A stretch of 24,650 bases of DNA from Thermoplasmata archaeon (GTDB lineage: Archaea > Thermoplasmatota > Thermoplasmata > Lutacidiplasmatales > UBA184): NCBI GenBank assembly GCA_030037035.1, contig JASHSA010000036.1, positions 1 through 24,650 of the forward strand, written 5' to 3'. Positions 1-7,692 of this stretch are shown one piece after another (position 1 is the stretch's first letter; each line of letters begins with the position of its first letter). The translations under genes were made by a program, and so were the position numbers. The notes under the pieces are model-generated. The model worked only from the letters and a program-made list of their open reading frames with translations. It searched no databases and had not been told where the DNA came from.

Positions 1-923
1 GTCGAGATCTCGAAGACCTTGAACGTGAGGTCCTCGGTCATGATCCCCTCGACGCAGAACGGTCCGACCATCCCGCCGAACAGCTCGATCGACCGCTCGA
101 CGATCCGCGCGCCGACCTCGAACGTCTTCTCGAGGAGCGACTCGCGCAGGACGACCGGGACGTTGCCGGTGACGACGAACGTCGGCCGGATCCCGGCCTT
201 GAGGAGCTCTTCCTGCGCGCCGAGCTTGTAGAGCTCGTCGATGTTCGCCTCGTCGCGCCGGTCCATCCCGAGCATCTCGAGCGCGCCGTGGCCGACGCGG
301 TAGCCGCCCTCCGCGAGCGGCGAGTAGAAGAAGTGGACGTAGTAGCGCGTGCCGAGGACGTACTCCTGGATGACGTACGGCCCGTTCGGCGTGAAGTCGG
401 CGAGCGCCTCGCGGTTCTTCGCGAGGAAGAACCCCTTGCCGCCCTTCGCGCCGTAGTACTTCACGATCACCGGCCCGTCGACCTCGCTCGCGTCCTCGTA
501 GCGCTTCGGCATCTCGACGCCCGCGCTCTCGAGCCAGACGCGTTCCTTGCGGCGGTCCGACTCCCAGGCAAGGACCTCGCGGTTGCCGAAGACCGGCACG
601 TCGATCTTGCCGAACGCCTCCGCGCCGAGGTACTCCACGAACGAGCCGTGCGGGACGATCACCGCGCCGGCCGCGCGAAGGTTCTCGGCGAGCGCCGGGA
701 CGTTGCTGTGCCGCTCGACCGTCAGGAAGCGGTCCGGCCGGGCGAGCGGGAAGGCGTCGTAGAACTTCGGGGGCTTGCCGATCGCGATCCCGATCGTCGA
801 CAGCCCTTCCGCACGGGCCCCGTGGAAGATCTGCAGGGAGGAGTGCGAGCAGACCGTCGTGACCGCCGGCCGGCGCCCCTCCACGCTGGCGAGGCGCGCG
901 CCGCTGGCGAGTGCGACCCCCAT
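1..923 (-). CDS. purP: PurP, FAICAR synthetase (C-terminus outside window)
   Basis: This is the archaeal formate-dependent ATP-grasp ligase of purine synthesis, which turns AICAR, formate and ATP into FAICAR in the cytoplasm. It replaces the formyltransferase step of bacterial PurH. I translated 307 residues from ATG at 923; the family runs to roughly 360, so the last 50 or so lie beyond the window edge. Recognisable stretches are CSHSSLQIFHGARAEG near residue 25, VPHGSFVEYLG near 90, the ATP-grasp core VIVKYYGAKGGKGFF, and QEYVLGTRYYVHFFYSP followed by GMDRRDEANIDELY. It lies 46 bases downstream of the nuclease gene on the same strand, so co-transcription is likely. It is intact as far as visible. 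Family assignment is firm; whether the missing end is intact cannot be seen. Confidence 0.93.
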   Translation of the reverse strand, partial: MGVALASGARLASVEGRRPAVTTVCSHSSLQIFHGARAEGLSTIGIAIGKPPKFYDAFPLARPDRFLTVERHSNVPALAENLRAAGAVIVPHGSFVEYLGAEAFGKIDVPVFGNREVLAWESDRRKERVWLESAGVEMPKRYEDASEVDGPVIVKYYGAKGGKGFFLAKNREALADFTPNGPYVIQEYVLGTRYYVHFFYSPLAEGGYRVGHGALEMLGMDRRDEANIDELYKLGAQEELLKAGIRPTFVVTGNVPVVLRESLLEKTFEVGARIVERSIELFGGMVGPFCVEGIMTEDLTFKVFEIS

Positions 924-969
924 ACGGGAGAGTACCTGGCCGCCTTCAAAGCGCTTGCCCGGGCCCGGG

Positions 970-2184
970 CTACCGCGGGGAGCCGTCGGACTCCTCGAGC
1001 TCCCAGTACCAGCGGACCCGCCTCGAGCCGGTCTCGGCGACCTTGCGTCGCACGGGGGCGGGCACGGTCGGGTCGCGCAGCAGCCGCCGCACCCCCTCCG
1101 CCGTCTCCGGCGCCGGGCGCGGGGCTCCCTCGGCCGCCTCGAGGATCGGCCGGACCGCTTCCAAGGGGTACTGCCAGGAGACCTCCCGCCGCCGGACCGC
1201 CACGGCGCGCGAGCCCGGGACACGGTGGAGCCCGAGCTCCTCGGCGGCGCGGTGGAGCTCGGCGGCGGTCATGGCCAGCTCCCGCTCGAGGCGGCGCTCG
1301 TCGGCCCGGAGGGCGTCGAACCGGTCGACGAGCGAGGCGAGGCGAGGTCCCTCGAGCGCCGGCATCGGCCGGAACTCCGGGCAGATCGAGCGGAAGTCGC
1401 AGCGGCTGCAGTGCCGGCCGGGGGTCGGCTCGAACGCCTGCTCGCGGATCCCGTCGGCGACCTCCCCCATGCGCTGGTGCAGGGGCTCGAGCGTCCGGGA
1501 GCCTCGCGGGGGGGTACGGAGCGGCGTGAGCGAGCGGAGGTGCAGCAGCGTGAGCCGCTCGACCGGCGCGCGGAAATTGTGCTCCACCAGGACCTGGTAG
1601 AGGCTCAGCTGGTCGGAAGCGGCCGCGTCCCCCTCGGAAAGCTCTCGACTCGTCTTGTAGTCGACGACCTCGAGGCCTCCGCCCGGGGTCCGGTCGATCC
1701 GGTCGACGTAGCCGTGGACCGCGAGCCCGTCCCACGTCGCGGAGAGGTGTTCCTCCACCGCGACCGGCGCCGGCGGCTCGAGCTCGAGCCACTCCCGGTA
1801 GCGGAGCAGGAGCTCGCGCCCGAGGGCCCGATAGCGCTCCTCCTCGTCCGGAGAGCTGTAGCCGTCGCTGGACCAGAGTCGGTCGTAGAGGGCGAGCAGC
1901 TCCTCGGCCGGAACGGGAGCCTTGGGCGGCCCGGCGGCGGCCCCGGGGGTCGGCTCCGACCAGTCGCGCAGGGTCGTCTGGCTCTCCCCGCCGTCCTTGC
2001 GGCGGGCGACGGGAACGACCAGCGGACGGACGAGCTCCTCGAGGACGGAGTGGACGACGCGGCCGAAGGTGAAGTAGCCGCGGGGGGTCTCGGGCCGCTT
2101 CTCGACGTAGAGGTACTTCCACCGGAGCGGGCACTCGAGGTAGGTCCGGTAGGACGAGTAGCTCAGCGGAGCGGCGGCCGCCAC
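970..2184 (-). CDS. PD-(D/E)XK nuclease, RecB/Cas4-like with Fe-S cysteines
   Basis: A 404-residue single-domain nuclease of the PDDEXK_1 (RecB C-terminal/Cas4-like) group. It opens with LSYSSYRTYLECPLRWKY, the usual N-terminal helix carrying the first cluster cysteine (C18). It then shows H45 in GRVVHSVLEEL, D161 in HGYVDRID, the catalytic core VVDYKTS (D175, K177), and QLSLYQ (Q192, Y196). The C-terminal set CSRCDFRSIC (C259, C262, C268) completes a probable 4Fe-4S site as in AddB and Cas4. No helicase domain or cas gene is visible. The start is GTG at 2184; the only ATG close upstream (2210) is out of frame. Stop is TAG. It probably acts in DNA repair or end processing; the substrate is unknown. 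Confidence 0.85.
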   Translation of the reverse strand: MAAAAPLSYSSYRTYLECPLRWKYLYVEKRPETPRGYFTFGRVVHSVLEELVRPLVVPVARRKDGGESQTTLRDWSEPTPGAAAGPPKAPVPAEELLALYDRLWSSDGYSSPDEEERYRALGRELLLRYREWLELEPPAPVAVEEHLSATWDGLAVHGYVDRIDRTPGGGLEVVDYKTSRELSEGDAAASDQLSLYQVLVEHNFRAPVERLTLLHLRSLTPLRTPPRGSRTLEPLHQRMGEVADGIREQAFEPTPGRHCSRCDFRSICPEFRPMPALEGPRLASLVDRFDALRADERRLERELAMTAAELHRAAEELGLHRVPGSRAVAVRRREVSWQYPLEAVRPILEAAEGAPRPAPETAEGVRRLLRDPTVPAPVRRKVAETGSRRVRWYWELEESDGSPR

Positions 2185-2295
2185 GTCGCTCGACCGCCCC
2201 GGAGGTTCATCTCCCTTGCCGCCCGGAAGGGAAGCCTCCGGGACCGCTCCGCTCCCCCCGGGGGAGGGTAGGGCGCGGGGCGGCTCCGGAGGCCG
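2185..2295 (-). other. TFB-nuclease intergenic with nested inverted repeats
   Basis: The 111 bases between the TFB stop and the nuclease start carry a GC hairpin at 2252-2266 (CTCCCC paired with GGGGAG). It is nested inside a wider 8-base pair, GCCTCCGG at 2234-2241 with CCGGAGGC at 2286-2293. There is no T-run on the minus strand, so this is not a classical archaeal terminator. It could be an RNA processing or attenuation structure, or simply a product of high GC. Confidence 0.3.
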
Positions 2296-3402
2296 TCAGT
2301 GGGCTGCGGCGGCGGGGGTCGTCTCGAGCTTCTCGGCCGGCTCGCCGCCCTCGGCCGGGGCGAGGCCCCGAGCCTGGGGGTTCGCGAGGTTCTTCGGCAG
2401 GCCGAGGAGGTCGAGGAGCTCCTTGTAGTGGTTGCGGATCGTCACCGGAGTGACGTTGGCGACCGCGGCGATCCGGTCCTGGCTGCGCGGCTCGCCCATC
2501 AGGTTCGACGCGATGTAGATGATCGTCGCGAGGATCCCGTTCGGCAGAACGCCGCTCGTCGAGTAGACCTGCTCGACCTGCTCGAGGAGCTGCAGGACCT
2601 TCTGGCGGACCTCCTTCGAGAGGTTGAGGTCCTGGGTGAACCGCACGAGGTAGTCGCGCGGCTCGACCGGCTTGAGGCCGAGCTTGAGCTCGCGCGCGAG
2701 CAGCGTGTACGCCCGGCCGACCTCGATCTTCGTCGCCTTGGAGTGGGCGATGATCTCCTTCATCGTCCGCGGGACGTGGCACTGCCGGCACGCCGCGTAG
2801 ACGCTCGCGGCGACCAGCGCGACGATTTTCTTGCCGCGGGTCGCCTTGTGCTCGAGCGCCCGTCGGTAGATGTACGTCGCCGACTCCTTGACCTCGCGCG
2901 AGAGGCCGAGGACCCCGGCGAGGCGGTTCAGCTCCCCAAGCGCCACGACGAGGTTGCGCTGGTGGGTCCGGGCCGCACGCAGTCGGTGGTTGAGCTTGCG
3001 CAGGTGATAGAACTTCAGCGACGTGTTGCGGGAGAGCGAGTTCCCCTGGAAGTCGCGGGTCGGGACCCCGATCTCGCTGAACAGGCCCTTGTCGGGCATC
3101 AGGGGAGAGATCACGGGGCCCCAGCCGCGCGCCTCACGGCCCGTGTCCTCCTTAGAGCCCCTCTGGCCCCGGTCGCTGACGAGGGCGCTCTGGTCGACGA
3201 CCAGCCCGCAGTCCGCGCAGACGATCTCTCCGCGGATCTCGTCGCGAATGAGGTGGGAGGAGCCACAGTTCGGGCAGACGTCCGAGGAGGGGGGCGCTGC
3301 CGCGGCGGGGGCTTCGAGCGCCGGCGGAGGGGTCACCGAACTCGAGGGTCGGGCGGTTGAACGGCTTCGGGAGGCTCCCGAAGTGCGGGAGGAAGCGGTC
3401 AT
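2296..3402 (-). CDS. tfb: Transcription initiation factor B (TFB)
   Basis: A 368-residue TFB that recruits RNA polymerase to TBP-bound promoters. After a 40-residue Ser/Ala/Pro-rich extension comes a zinc ribbon, CPNCGSS...VCADCG (C43, C46, C62, C65). The B-finger/linker follows (about 75-120), then two cyclin folds (about 150-240 and 250-340), the second with the DNA-reading helix region DRIAAVANVTPVTIRNHY. A 30-residue low-complexity tail ends the protein. The finger is unusual: the common GPEWRxF block is missing, replaced by GSKEDTGREARGWGP, although DKGLFSEIG matches the family's DKGLSTxI. It could therefore be an alternative TFB paralog. ATG at 3402 sits a few bases after the start site predicted from the TATA box. 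Family assignment is firm; paralog status is inferred. Confidence 0.95.
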   Translation of the reverse strand: MTASSRTSGASRSRSTARPSSSVTPPPALEAPAAAAPPSSDVCPNCGSSHLIRDEIRGEIVCADCGLVVDQSALVSDRGQRGSKEDTGREARGWGPVISPLMPDKGLFSEIGVPTRDFQGNSLSRNTSLKFYHLRKLNHRLRAARTHQRNLVVALGELNRLAGVLGLSREVKESATYIYRRALEHKATRGKKIVALVAASVYAACRQCHVPRTMKEIIAHSKATKIEVGRAYTLLARELKLGLKPVEPRDYLVRFTQDLNLSKEVRQKVLQLLEQVEQVYSTSGVLPNGILATIIYIASNLMGEPRSQDRIAAVANVTPVTIRNHYKELLDLLGLPKNLANPQARGLAPAEGGEPAEKLETTPAAAAH

Positions 3403-3430
3403 GCTTGTACGGGTGCCTATCGGGAGCGGC

Positions 3431-3440
3431 TATTTATATG
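3431..3440 (-). promoter_or_regulatory. TATA box of tfb
   Basis: Minus-strand CATATAAATA is a close match to the archaeal TATA consensus and stands out in GC-rich surroundings. Placing transcription about 25 bases downstream gives a start near 3405-3410, only a few bases before the ATG at 3402, so the mRNA should be leaderless or nearly so. Confidence 0.7.
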
Positions 3441-3538
3441 TTCATCCCTGCCGTGTCGGATTTGTAATTACATATGCTACACTCTGCCAACCCTTCCTCA
3501 GGCCCCGGAATTTTACTCGGAGGCCTCCCCGACTTCGG

Positions 3539-3841
3539 TCACTGCGCCCGGAACAAGAGTCGCGGCCCCCGAAGGCCCCATCCTCGCTGGATCGAGTTCG
3601 CCATCCGCTGGAGGGCGGTTCGAGGGGAGACCTGTCGCCGGGGCCCGACAGACGCGGGCCCCAATCCATGCTCGTGAACCGCGAGTACGATGACACCGAG
3701 CTTGTAGGCTAGCAGGCAGGCGAGAGTCTCGTTAAACCGCGCGAGCTGCGTCTTGCCGAGCAGCACCTACCCAAGTGTCCGCCTCGCGGCGGAGAAGACC
3801 GCCTGGACGTTCGACCGCAGGCAACAGTCTCGAGCGATTCC
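3539..3841 (-). pseudogene. C-terminal remnant of an IS4/IS5-type DDE transposase
   Basis: Reading the minus strand in one frame gives LRSNVQAVFSAARRTLG, then TAG (3769-3767), then VLLGKTQLARFNETLACLL, continuing AYKLGVIVLAVHEHGL. This matches the end of DDE transposases, which typically read RSNVExVFSxIKRxFG...SKTxxAxxNExLxKxLxHNLxVLIxxxHELG. The Glu of the DDE triad should follow RSNV, but here it is Gln. With the in-frame stop and no N-terminal part nearby, the gene is dead. The frame stays open upstream to the methyltransferase stop, but I recognise nothing before about 3820. After HEHGL the frame runs to a TGA at 3539 without family similarity. No terminal inverted repeats or target duplications were found. 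Confidence 0.6.
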
Positions 3842-3917
3842 CCCGAACGACGTCTGCGCCAAGCCCCTTCGGCCCGGGAGGGCCTCGCGGGGAGCTCCGT
3901 CCCTCAGCGACCGGCGG

Positions 3918-4498
3918 TCACCGAGTTCGGGGTCTGCGGATCAGAAACTGGTGCCGCGGCAGGACCTTCAGTTCGATCCTATGCTCTGCACAGAACCGGT
4001 CGACCGCTTCGGTTACGCCGTGAAGCCAAGTACGCCTGCCGTAGCCGTAGTCATCTCCGAACAGAACTCCTCCCTGACGAAGCTTTGGCCACCACGCTCG
4101 AAGGTCTGCGGACACCGCAGCTGCGCGATGATCGGCGTCGATGTAGACGAAGTCCAGCGACTCGTCTGGTACCCTCGTGGCCGCGTCGGGCGACCTCGTC
4201 CTATGAACTTCGATCGAACCGCGTTCAATCTCCTTGTGGAATGCGTACTCCACTGAGGAGCACAGCGAGTCGAGATCCCGCTGAGAACATGTTCCGGAGG
4301 CGCCCCACCTGGCATGCGGATGCGAGAAATCTATCTCCCAAGGGTCCACGAGAAGTAGACGCCTCGGGCGTGCTACGCGGAGTATTCGGCGGGTGAAACC
4401 CCCCCCCAGACCCCTACCTCCGCGCCTTCCCCGCCTTCGGGTACGTGCCTGAGAAGGAAGTCTCGATACCACGGAGGTCGCCACTCAAGGTGCGCCAC
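3918..4498 (-). pseudogene. SAM-dependent methyltransferase (Methyltransf_24-like), frameshifted at a G9 tract
   Basis: Two frames together make one class I methyltransferase of about 193 residues. The upstream frame, from GTG at 4498, reads VAHLEWRPPWYRDFLLRHV...GAEVGVWGG. The downstream frame reads GGFTRRILRVARPRRLLLV then DPWEIDF, and later LDFVYIDADH, ADLRAWWPKLRQGGVLFGDDY and the tail LPRHQFLIRR. The join falls in nine G (plus-strand C at 4399-4407). Ten G would restore EVGVWGGGFTRRIL, exactly the family's SAM-binding loop (EVGVWxGxFS). Read alone, the downstream frame has a meaningless Arg-rich N-terminus. Codon third positions are clearly less GC-rich than in neighbouring genes, suggesting transfer. 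The substrate cannot be told. It may be a true pseudogene, a phase-variable gene or a sequencing error. Confidence 0.72.
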
Positions 4499-5207
4499 TG
4501 TGAGACTCGGCCGCAGGCCGAAGGTGGGCGAGCTATTTCGTGCCTTCGTCCATCACCCGCTCGTCCGAAGGCCGCTTGCGCCGGCCCTCCGTCGGTCTCC
4601 CGTCCGATGCTCCCAGGTGATGGCGGTCAAGAGGAGCTGCGAAGTTCGCTCGAAGGCTGGCGGTGGAGTCGCGCGGACAGCCGTTCCCGCTCAGGGTCCC
4701 GAAGACCCGAGAAAGGCTCGGTCCTCGCCCGCTCCGGCGGCCCGCAGCGGACCTACAGCGGCCCTGCGGCCCGGAAGACGTCGTAGTACGCCCCACCAGG
4801 TACGTCGTTCCCTGGGAGGCGACTCTGCCGGGCTGTATACTCGAACTCGACGCGCCCTCGGAGCTGGTCGGCATGGAGGTCCGCGACGCTGGCATGGGCG
4901 TCTTCCAACACCCTGCTCGCACGTGGGACCCTCTCGAGCGCGAGGGCCCCTGCTTCTTGATCCCACTCGAGGGACCTCGACGTGTTCCCGTCGAGGCTGC
5001 ACTGCGGCTCGCTAAGGTCGGTGACCTCCCCCTTCTCAGACTGTCGGATACGAAACGGCATCCGCGTACCCAACCTCCGGCGCAACGGGGGGTACCTCGA
5101 ACCCTGCGCCGGCGACGCGGGAGGCCTGAACCCCGCTCAGCGACGAACGGGCCCTCGAGGCCCTCAGGGACCCGCTGGTTTGAAGAGCACAATCGGATGG
5201 GCGTGCC
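4499..5207. other. About 0.7 kb with no assignable gene
   Basis: No frame here gives a recognisable family. Two overlapping antisense readings look weakly protein-like. The minus frame 4753-5085 has an inner ATG at 5061 starting MPFRIRQSEKGEVTDLSEP and ends TAG after YYDVFRAAGPL. The plus frame 4663-5211 includes EDVVVRPTRYVVPWEATL and a TGA overlapping the next gene's GTG as GTGA, but its last 50 residues are Arg/Pro-rich noise. By eye both have third-position GC of roughly 75-80%, below the true genes around. I cannot choose between them, and both may be decayed sequence linked to the transposase and methyltransferase remnants. A weak AT patch (minus CGAAATAGCT, 4532-4541) could be a promoter for the methyltransferase. 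Confidence 0.35.
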
Positions 5208-5672
5208 GTGACGCGGCTCACCCCTCTCGCCGAGGCCGACCTCTCCGGCTACCTCGACCGACTCGTTCGCGACTACGCGGCGGACCACGTCCGAGGAGGT
5301 CGCTGGACGGAGGAGGAGAGCCTCACGGAGGCGCGCAAGGAGGTCGACAAGCTCCTTCCCGATGGGCTCGCCAGCCCGGACCAGTTCCTCTTCGCGATCG
5401 TCGCCGGAGAGCCCGAGGCGAAGGTCGGCGAGCTGTGGCTGGCGCTCGAGCCGCGAGGGGGGTTCGTCTACGACCTCTTCGTCGACGAGCGGTACCGGCG
5501 CCGCGGCTACGCCGAGGGGGCGATGCGTCTCGCCGAGGGCATTGCCCGTCAGAAGGGGGCCCGAACCCTCTCGCTCCACGTCTTCGGGGACAACGCCGGG
5601 GCAAGGCGGCTCTACGCACGGCTCGGCTACCGGGAGACGAACGTCCGGATGTCGAAGTCGCTCGAGCCCTGA
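5208..5672 (+). CDS. GNAT family N-acetyltransferase
   Basis: A 154-residue GNAT acetyltransferase using acetyl-CoA; the substrate is unknown. The acetyl-CoA-binding motif is VDERYRRRGYAEGAM (about 92-106), with the pyrophosphate loop RRRGYAEG. It is followed by LSLHVFGDNAGARRLYARLG (121-140), giving the usual Asn-Ala contact and late tyrosine. The N-terminal half, with GELWLAL and FVYDLFV, fits the core sheet. Start GTG at 5208 overlaps the TGA of a doubtful upstream frame (GTGA); no better start precedes the fold. A poor TATA-like TTTGAA lies about 28 bases upstream, so leaderless expression is possible. The gene is convergent with the TrmB-like gene, 23 bases apart. Confidence 0.88.
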   Translation: MTRLTPLAEADLSGYLDRLVRDYAADHVRGGRWTEEESLTEARKEVDKLLPDGLASPDQFLFAIVAGEPEAKVGELWLALEPRGGFVYDLFVDERYRRRGYAEGAMRLAEGIARQKGARTLSLHVFGDNAGARRLYARLGYRETNVRMSKSLEP

Positions 5673-5695
5673 ACCGGTCGGGCGTGCGGGCCGGC

Positions 5696-6970
5696 CTAGG
5701 TCGGGGTCGCGTTGAAGACGCAGCCGCGCCGGGCGTGCTGGGTCGGGTCCGGCTTCGAGACCGCCCAGACCTCGCCGAGGCGGGTCTCGAGGACGGAGCG
5801 GATCAGCCTCGGGCAGAGCTCGCGGCCGATCTCCGGGGAGTCGGGGGTGCAGGCGAAGCAGCCCGTGACCCTCAGCGAGAGCGGGTGCTCGCGGTCGATC
5901 GCCATCTTCCCCATCGTGTGGGTCGCGTAGTAGCGCGAGAGGTTCCGCGCGACCTCGAGCGGCGTCGCGCCCTCGAGCTCGCCGGCGATCTCCCGCCCGA
6001 GCTGGCGCGCGACGGTGCCGATCAGCTCCGGCAGGTCGAGGCGGAGCTCCCGCACGCCGGAGGCGCGCATCCCGAGCTTCGTGATCTCCTTGAGCCGCTG
6101 GAACGACGCCGCCTCGTGCCCGGAGACGACCGGCAGGAACGCCGAGGACGGCTCCTCGAGCTCGACGATCCTCGCCTCCGCCCGCTCGGCGGTCGACCAG
6201 AGACGTTGGTGGTAGTCGCGCGTCAGGTCGACGAACTTCGGCTCCGCGGACCAGAGCGCGACCTGCTCCTCCGGGGCCCGACCGAGCCCGGACTCGCCCG
6301 AGACGAAGACGAGCGCGCCGGTACGGTCGAAGACCACGGTGCGGGTCGTCACCGGCACCGCGGCGTGGCGGAGCGTGACGCGCGCGGCAAGGAGCTTCGC
6401 CTCGGCGAGGTTGGTCGGACGGATCCGCGTGACGAGCCGGACCTTGACGCCCCGCTCGCTCGCCTCGCGCAGCGAGCGGTCGAGGCCGGCGTCCAGCATC
6501 AACGGCAGCCAGCGGTCGGTCGCGCTGACGAGGATCTCGCGCTGCGCGCTCCCCAGCTTCTTCCGCAGGAACCGCCGGATCACCTCGCGGCCCTCGAGCA
6601 CCGCGAACTTGCGCGGGTCGTTCTCGTCGAGCACGTCGCGACCGGCCTCCCAGTCGGCGAGGATCCGCTCGCGGTCGCGTTCCAGGGCCCGCAGGCGCTC
6701 GGAGGTCGCGCTGATGTACCGGTCGAGGAGGCGGGCGGGAGGGATCGCGGCGAACCGGCGGGGTCGGGAGCCGGTCGGGTCGAGGAGCCGGTCGTCGACC
6801 AGGCTCTGGATCAGCCGATACGCCTCGACGCGGTGGATCCCCGCGAGCCGGGCGAGCTCGCTCGCCGTCTGGGGGCCGCCGCGGCACGCGGCGAAGTAGA
6901 GCCGGGCCGCCTTCTCCGGGGTGCCGTGCGCGACCAGCAGCTCCGCGAGACCGGCCGCCGAACGGCTCAC
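5696..6970 (-). CDS. TrmB-like transcriptional regulator with Cys-bearing C-terminal sensor domain
   Basis: A 424-residue probable DNA-binding regulator. Residues 15-80 form a winged helix (ASELARLAGIHRVEAYRLIQ), followed by a helical linker. Residues 115-260 resemble the TrmB phospholipase-D-like fold (REILVSATDRWLPLMLDAGL, then GVKVRLVTRI and RTVVFDRTGALVFVSGE) without HKD catalytic motifs. The last 130 residues look like a V4R-type ligand domain, with Cys in GCFAC, ELCP and GCVF. TrmB proteins usually sense sugars; the Cys-rich end hints at a different ligand, metal or redox input (inference). Start GTG at 6970; AGGAGG lies only one base ahead, too close to be a good ribosome site, while CTTTACC near 6990-6998 could be a TATA-like element for a leaderless mRNA. 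Stop TAG. Confidence 0.8.
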   Translation of the reverse strand: MSRSAAGLAELLVAHGTPEKAARLYFAACRGGPQTASELARLAGIHRVEAYRLIQSLVDDRLLDPTGSRPRRFAAIPPARLLDRYISATSERLRALERDRERILADWEAGRDVLDENDPRKFAVLEGREVIRRFLRKKLGSAQREILVSATDRWLPLMLDAGLDRSLREASERGVKVRLVTRIRPTNLAEAKLLAARVTLRHAAVPVTTRTVVFDRTGALVFVSGESGLGRAPEEQVALWSAEPKFVDLTRDYHQRLWSTAERAEARIVELEEPSSAFLPVVSGHEAASFQRLKEITKLGMRASGVRELRLDLPELIGTVARQLGREIAGELEGATPLEVARNLSRYYATHTMGKMAIDREHPLSLRVTGCFACTPDSPEIGRELCPRLIRSVLETRLGEVWAVSKPDPTQHARRGCVFNATPT

Positions 6971-7032
6971 GCCTCCTAGACGGCCGGCGAAGGTAAAGCG
7001 GTTCCCGGAGGGACCGAGGGGGGCGGGCGAGG

Positions 7033-7692
7033 CTACAGCGCGGCCTGGAAGTCGTCGATCGTCAAGGCGTAGTCGACCTCCGCCCCGCCGGCTCGGGCGC
7101 GCAGGACCTCGCGGGCGAGGAGCCAGTAGACGGTCGCCAAGGCGACCCGGCCCTTGTTGTTCGCCGGGATGACGAGGTCGACGTCCCGCGTCTCGTTGTT
7201 GACGTCGCAGAGCCCGACGACCGGGATGCCGATCGAGACCGCCTCGCTCAGCGCCTGCTGGTCGGTCGCCGGGTCGGTGACGACGAGCAGCTTCGGTTCG
7301 AAGTACTCGGGAAGGTTCGGGTTCGTCAGGCAGCCGGGGACGAACCGTTCCGAGAACGAGACGGCGCCGATCGTCTTCGAGAAGACGCGGACCGGCTTCT
7401 GGCCGTACTGGCGTTGGGAGACGGCGAGGACCCGCTCGGGCGGCACCCGGGCGAGGAACTTCGCGGCGTAGCGGATCCTGCGGTCGGTCTCCCGGACGTC
7501 CAGGACGTGGAGCCCGTCGAAGCGGACCTTGTAGACGAACCGGCGCATCGACGCCGACTTCTGCTGGGTGCCGATGTGCACCCCGCTCGTCAGGTACGTC
7601 TCTTCCGGGACGAGCAGCTCGCCGGGCTGGATGTCCTGGCCGTCGGCGGAGGCCGGCGACTCCTCCGGAAGCACCTGCTCGTCGGGCATCAT
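7033..7692 (-). CDS. rps2: 30S ribosomal protein S2, archaeal type
   Basis: A 219-residue S2 of the small ribosomal subunit. Diagnostic segments are YLTSGVHIGTQQKSASMRRF, GLHVLDVRETDRRI, SQRQYGQKPV, VPGCLTNPNLPEYFEPKLLV and the closing IPVVGLCDVNNETRDVDLVI with NNKGRVALATVYWLL. An acidic N-terminal extension of about 30 residues precedes the core. Two ATGs are adjacent (7692 and 7689). The first overlaps the enolase stop as ATGA, so translational coupling is likely and 7692 is preferred. The eno-rps2 pair is a conserved archaeal gene order. Stop TAG. Confidence 0.96.
   Translation of the reverse strand: MMPDEQVLPEESPASADGQDIQPGELLVPEETYLTSGVHIGTQQKSASMRRFVYKVRFDGLHVLDVRETDRRIRYAAKFLARVPPERVLAVSQRQYGQKPVRVFSKTIGAVSFSERFVPGCLTNPNLPEYFEPKLLVVTDPATDQQALSEAVSIGIPVVGLCDVNNETRDVDLVIPANNKGRVALATVYWLLAREVLRARAGGAEVDYALTIDDFQAAL

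Noticed and set aside
957..970. Perfect 14-bp palindrome GCCCGGGCCCGGGC after the nuclease stop
   Set aside because: Built only from GC runs, with no T-run following; expected by chance at this base composition. Noted but not called a terminator.
970..2184. Nuclease as Cas4 of a CRISPR system
   Set aside because: The PD-(D/E)XK and cysteine pattern is Cas4-like, but no repeat array and no other cas gene is present, and its neighbours are purP and tfb. A stand-alone RecB-like nuclease fits better.
288..2271. Long antisense open frames over purP and the nuclease gene (and similar ones across the window)
   Set aside because: They are Arg/Ala/Pro-rich with no family signature and mirror genuine genes; high GC makes stops rare in the opposite frames.
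3442..3696. 84-residue minus-strand open frame over the tfb upstream region and transposase tail
   Set aside because: It overlaps the tfb upstream region and is a different frame of the transposase remnant; composition is Ser/Arg/Gly-rich with no recognisable fold.
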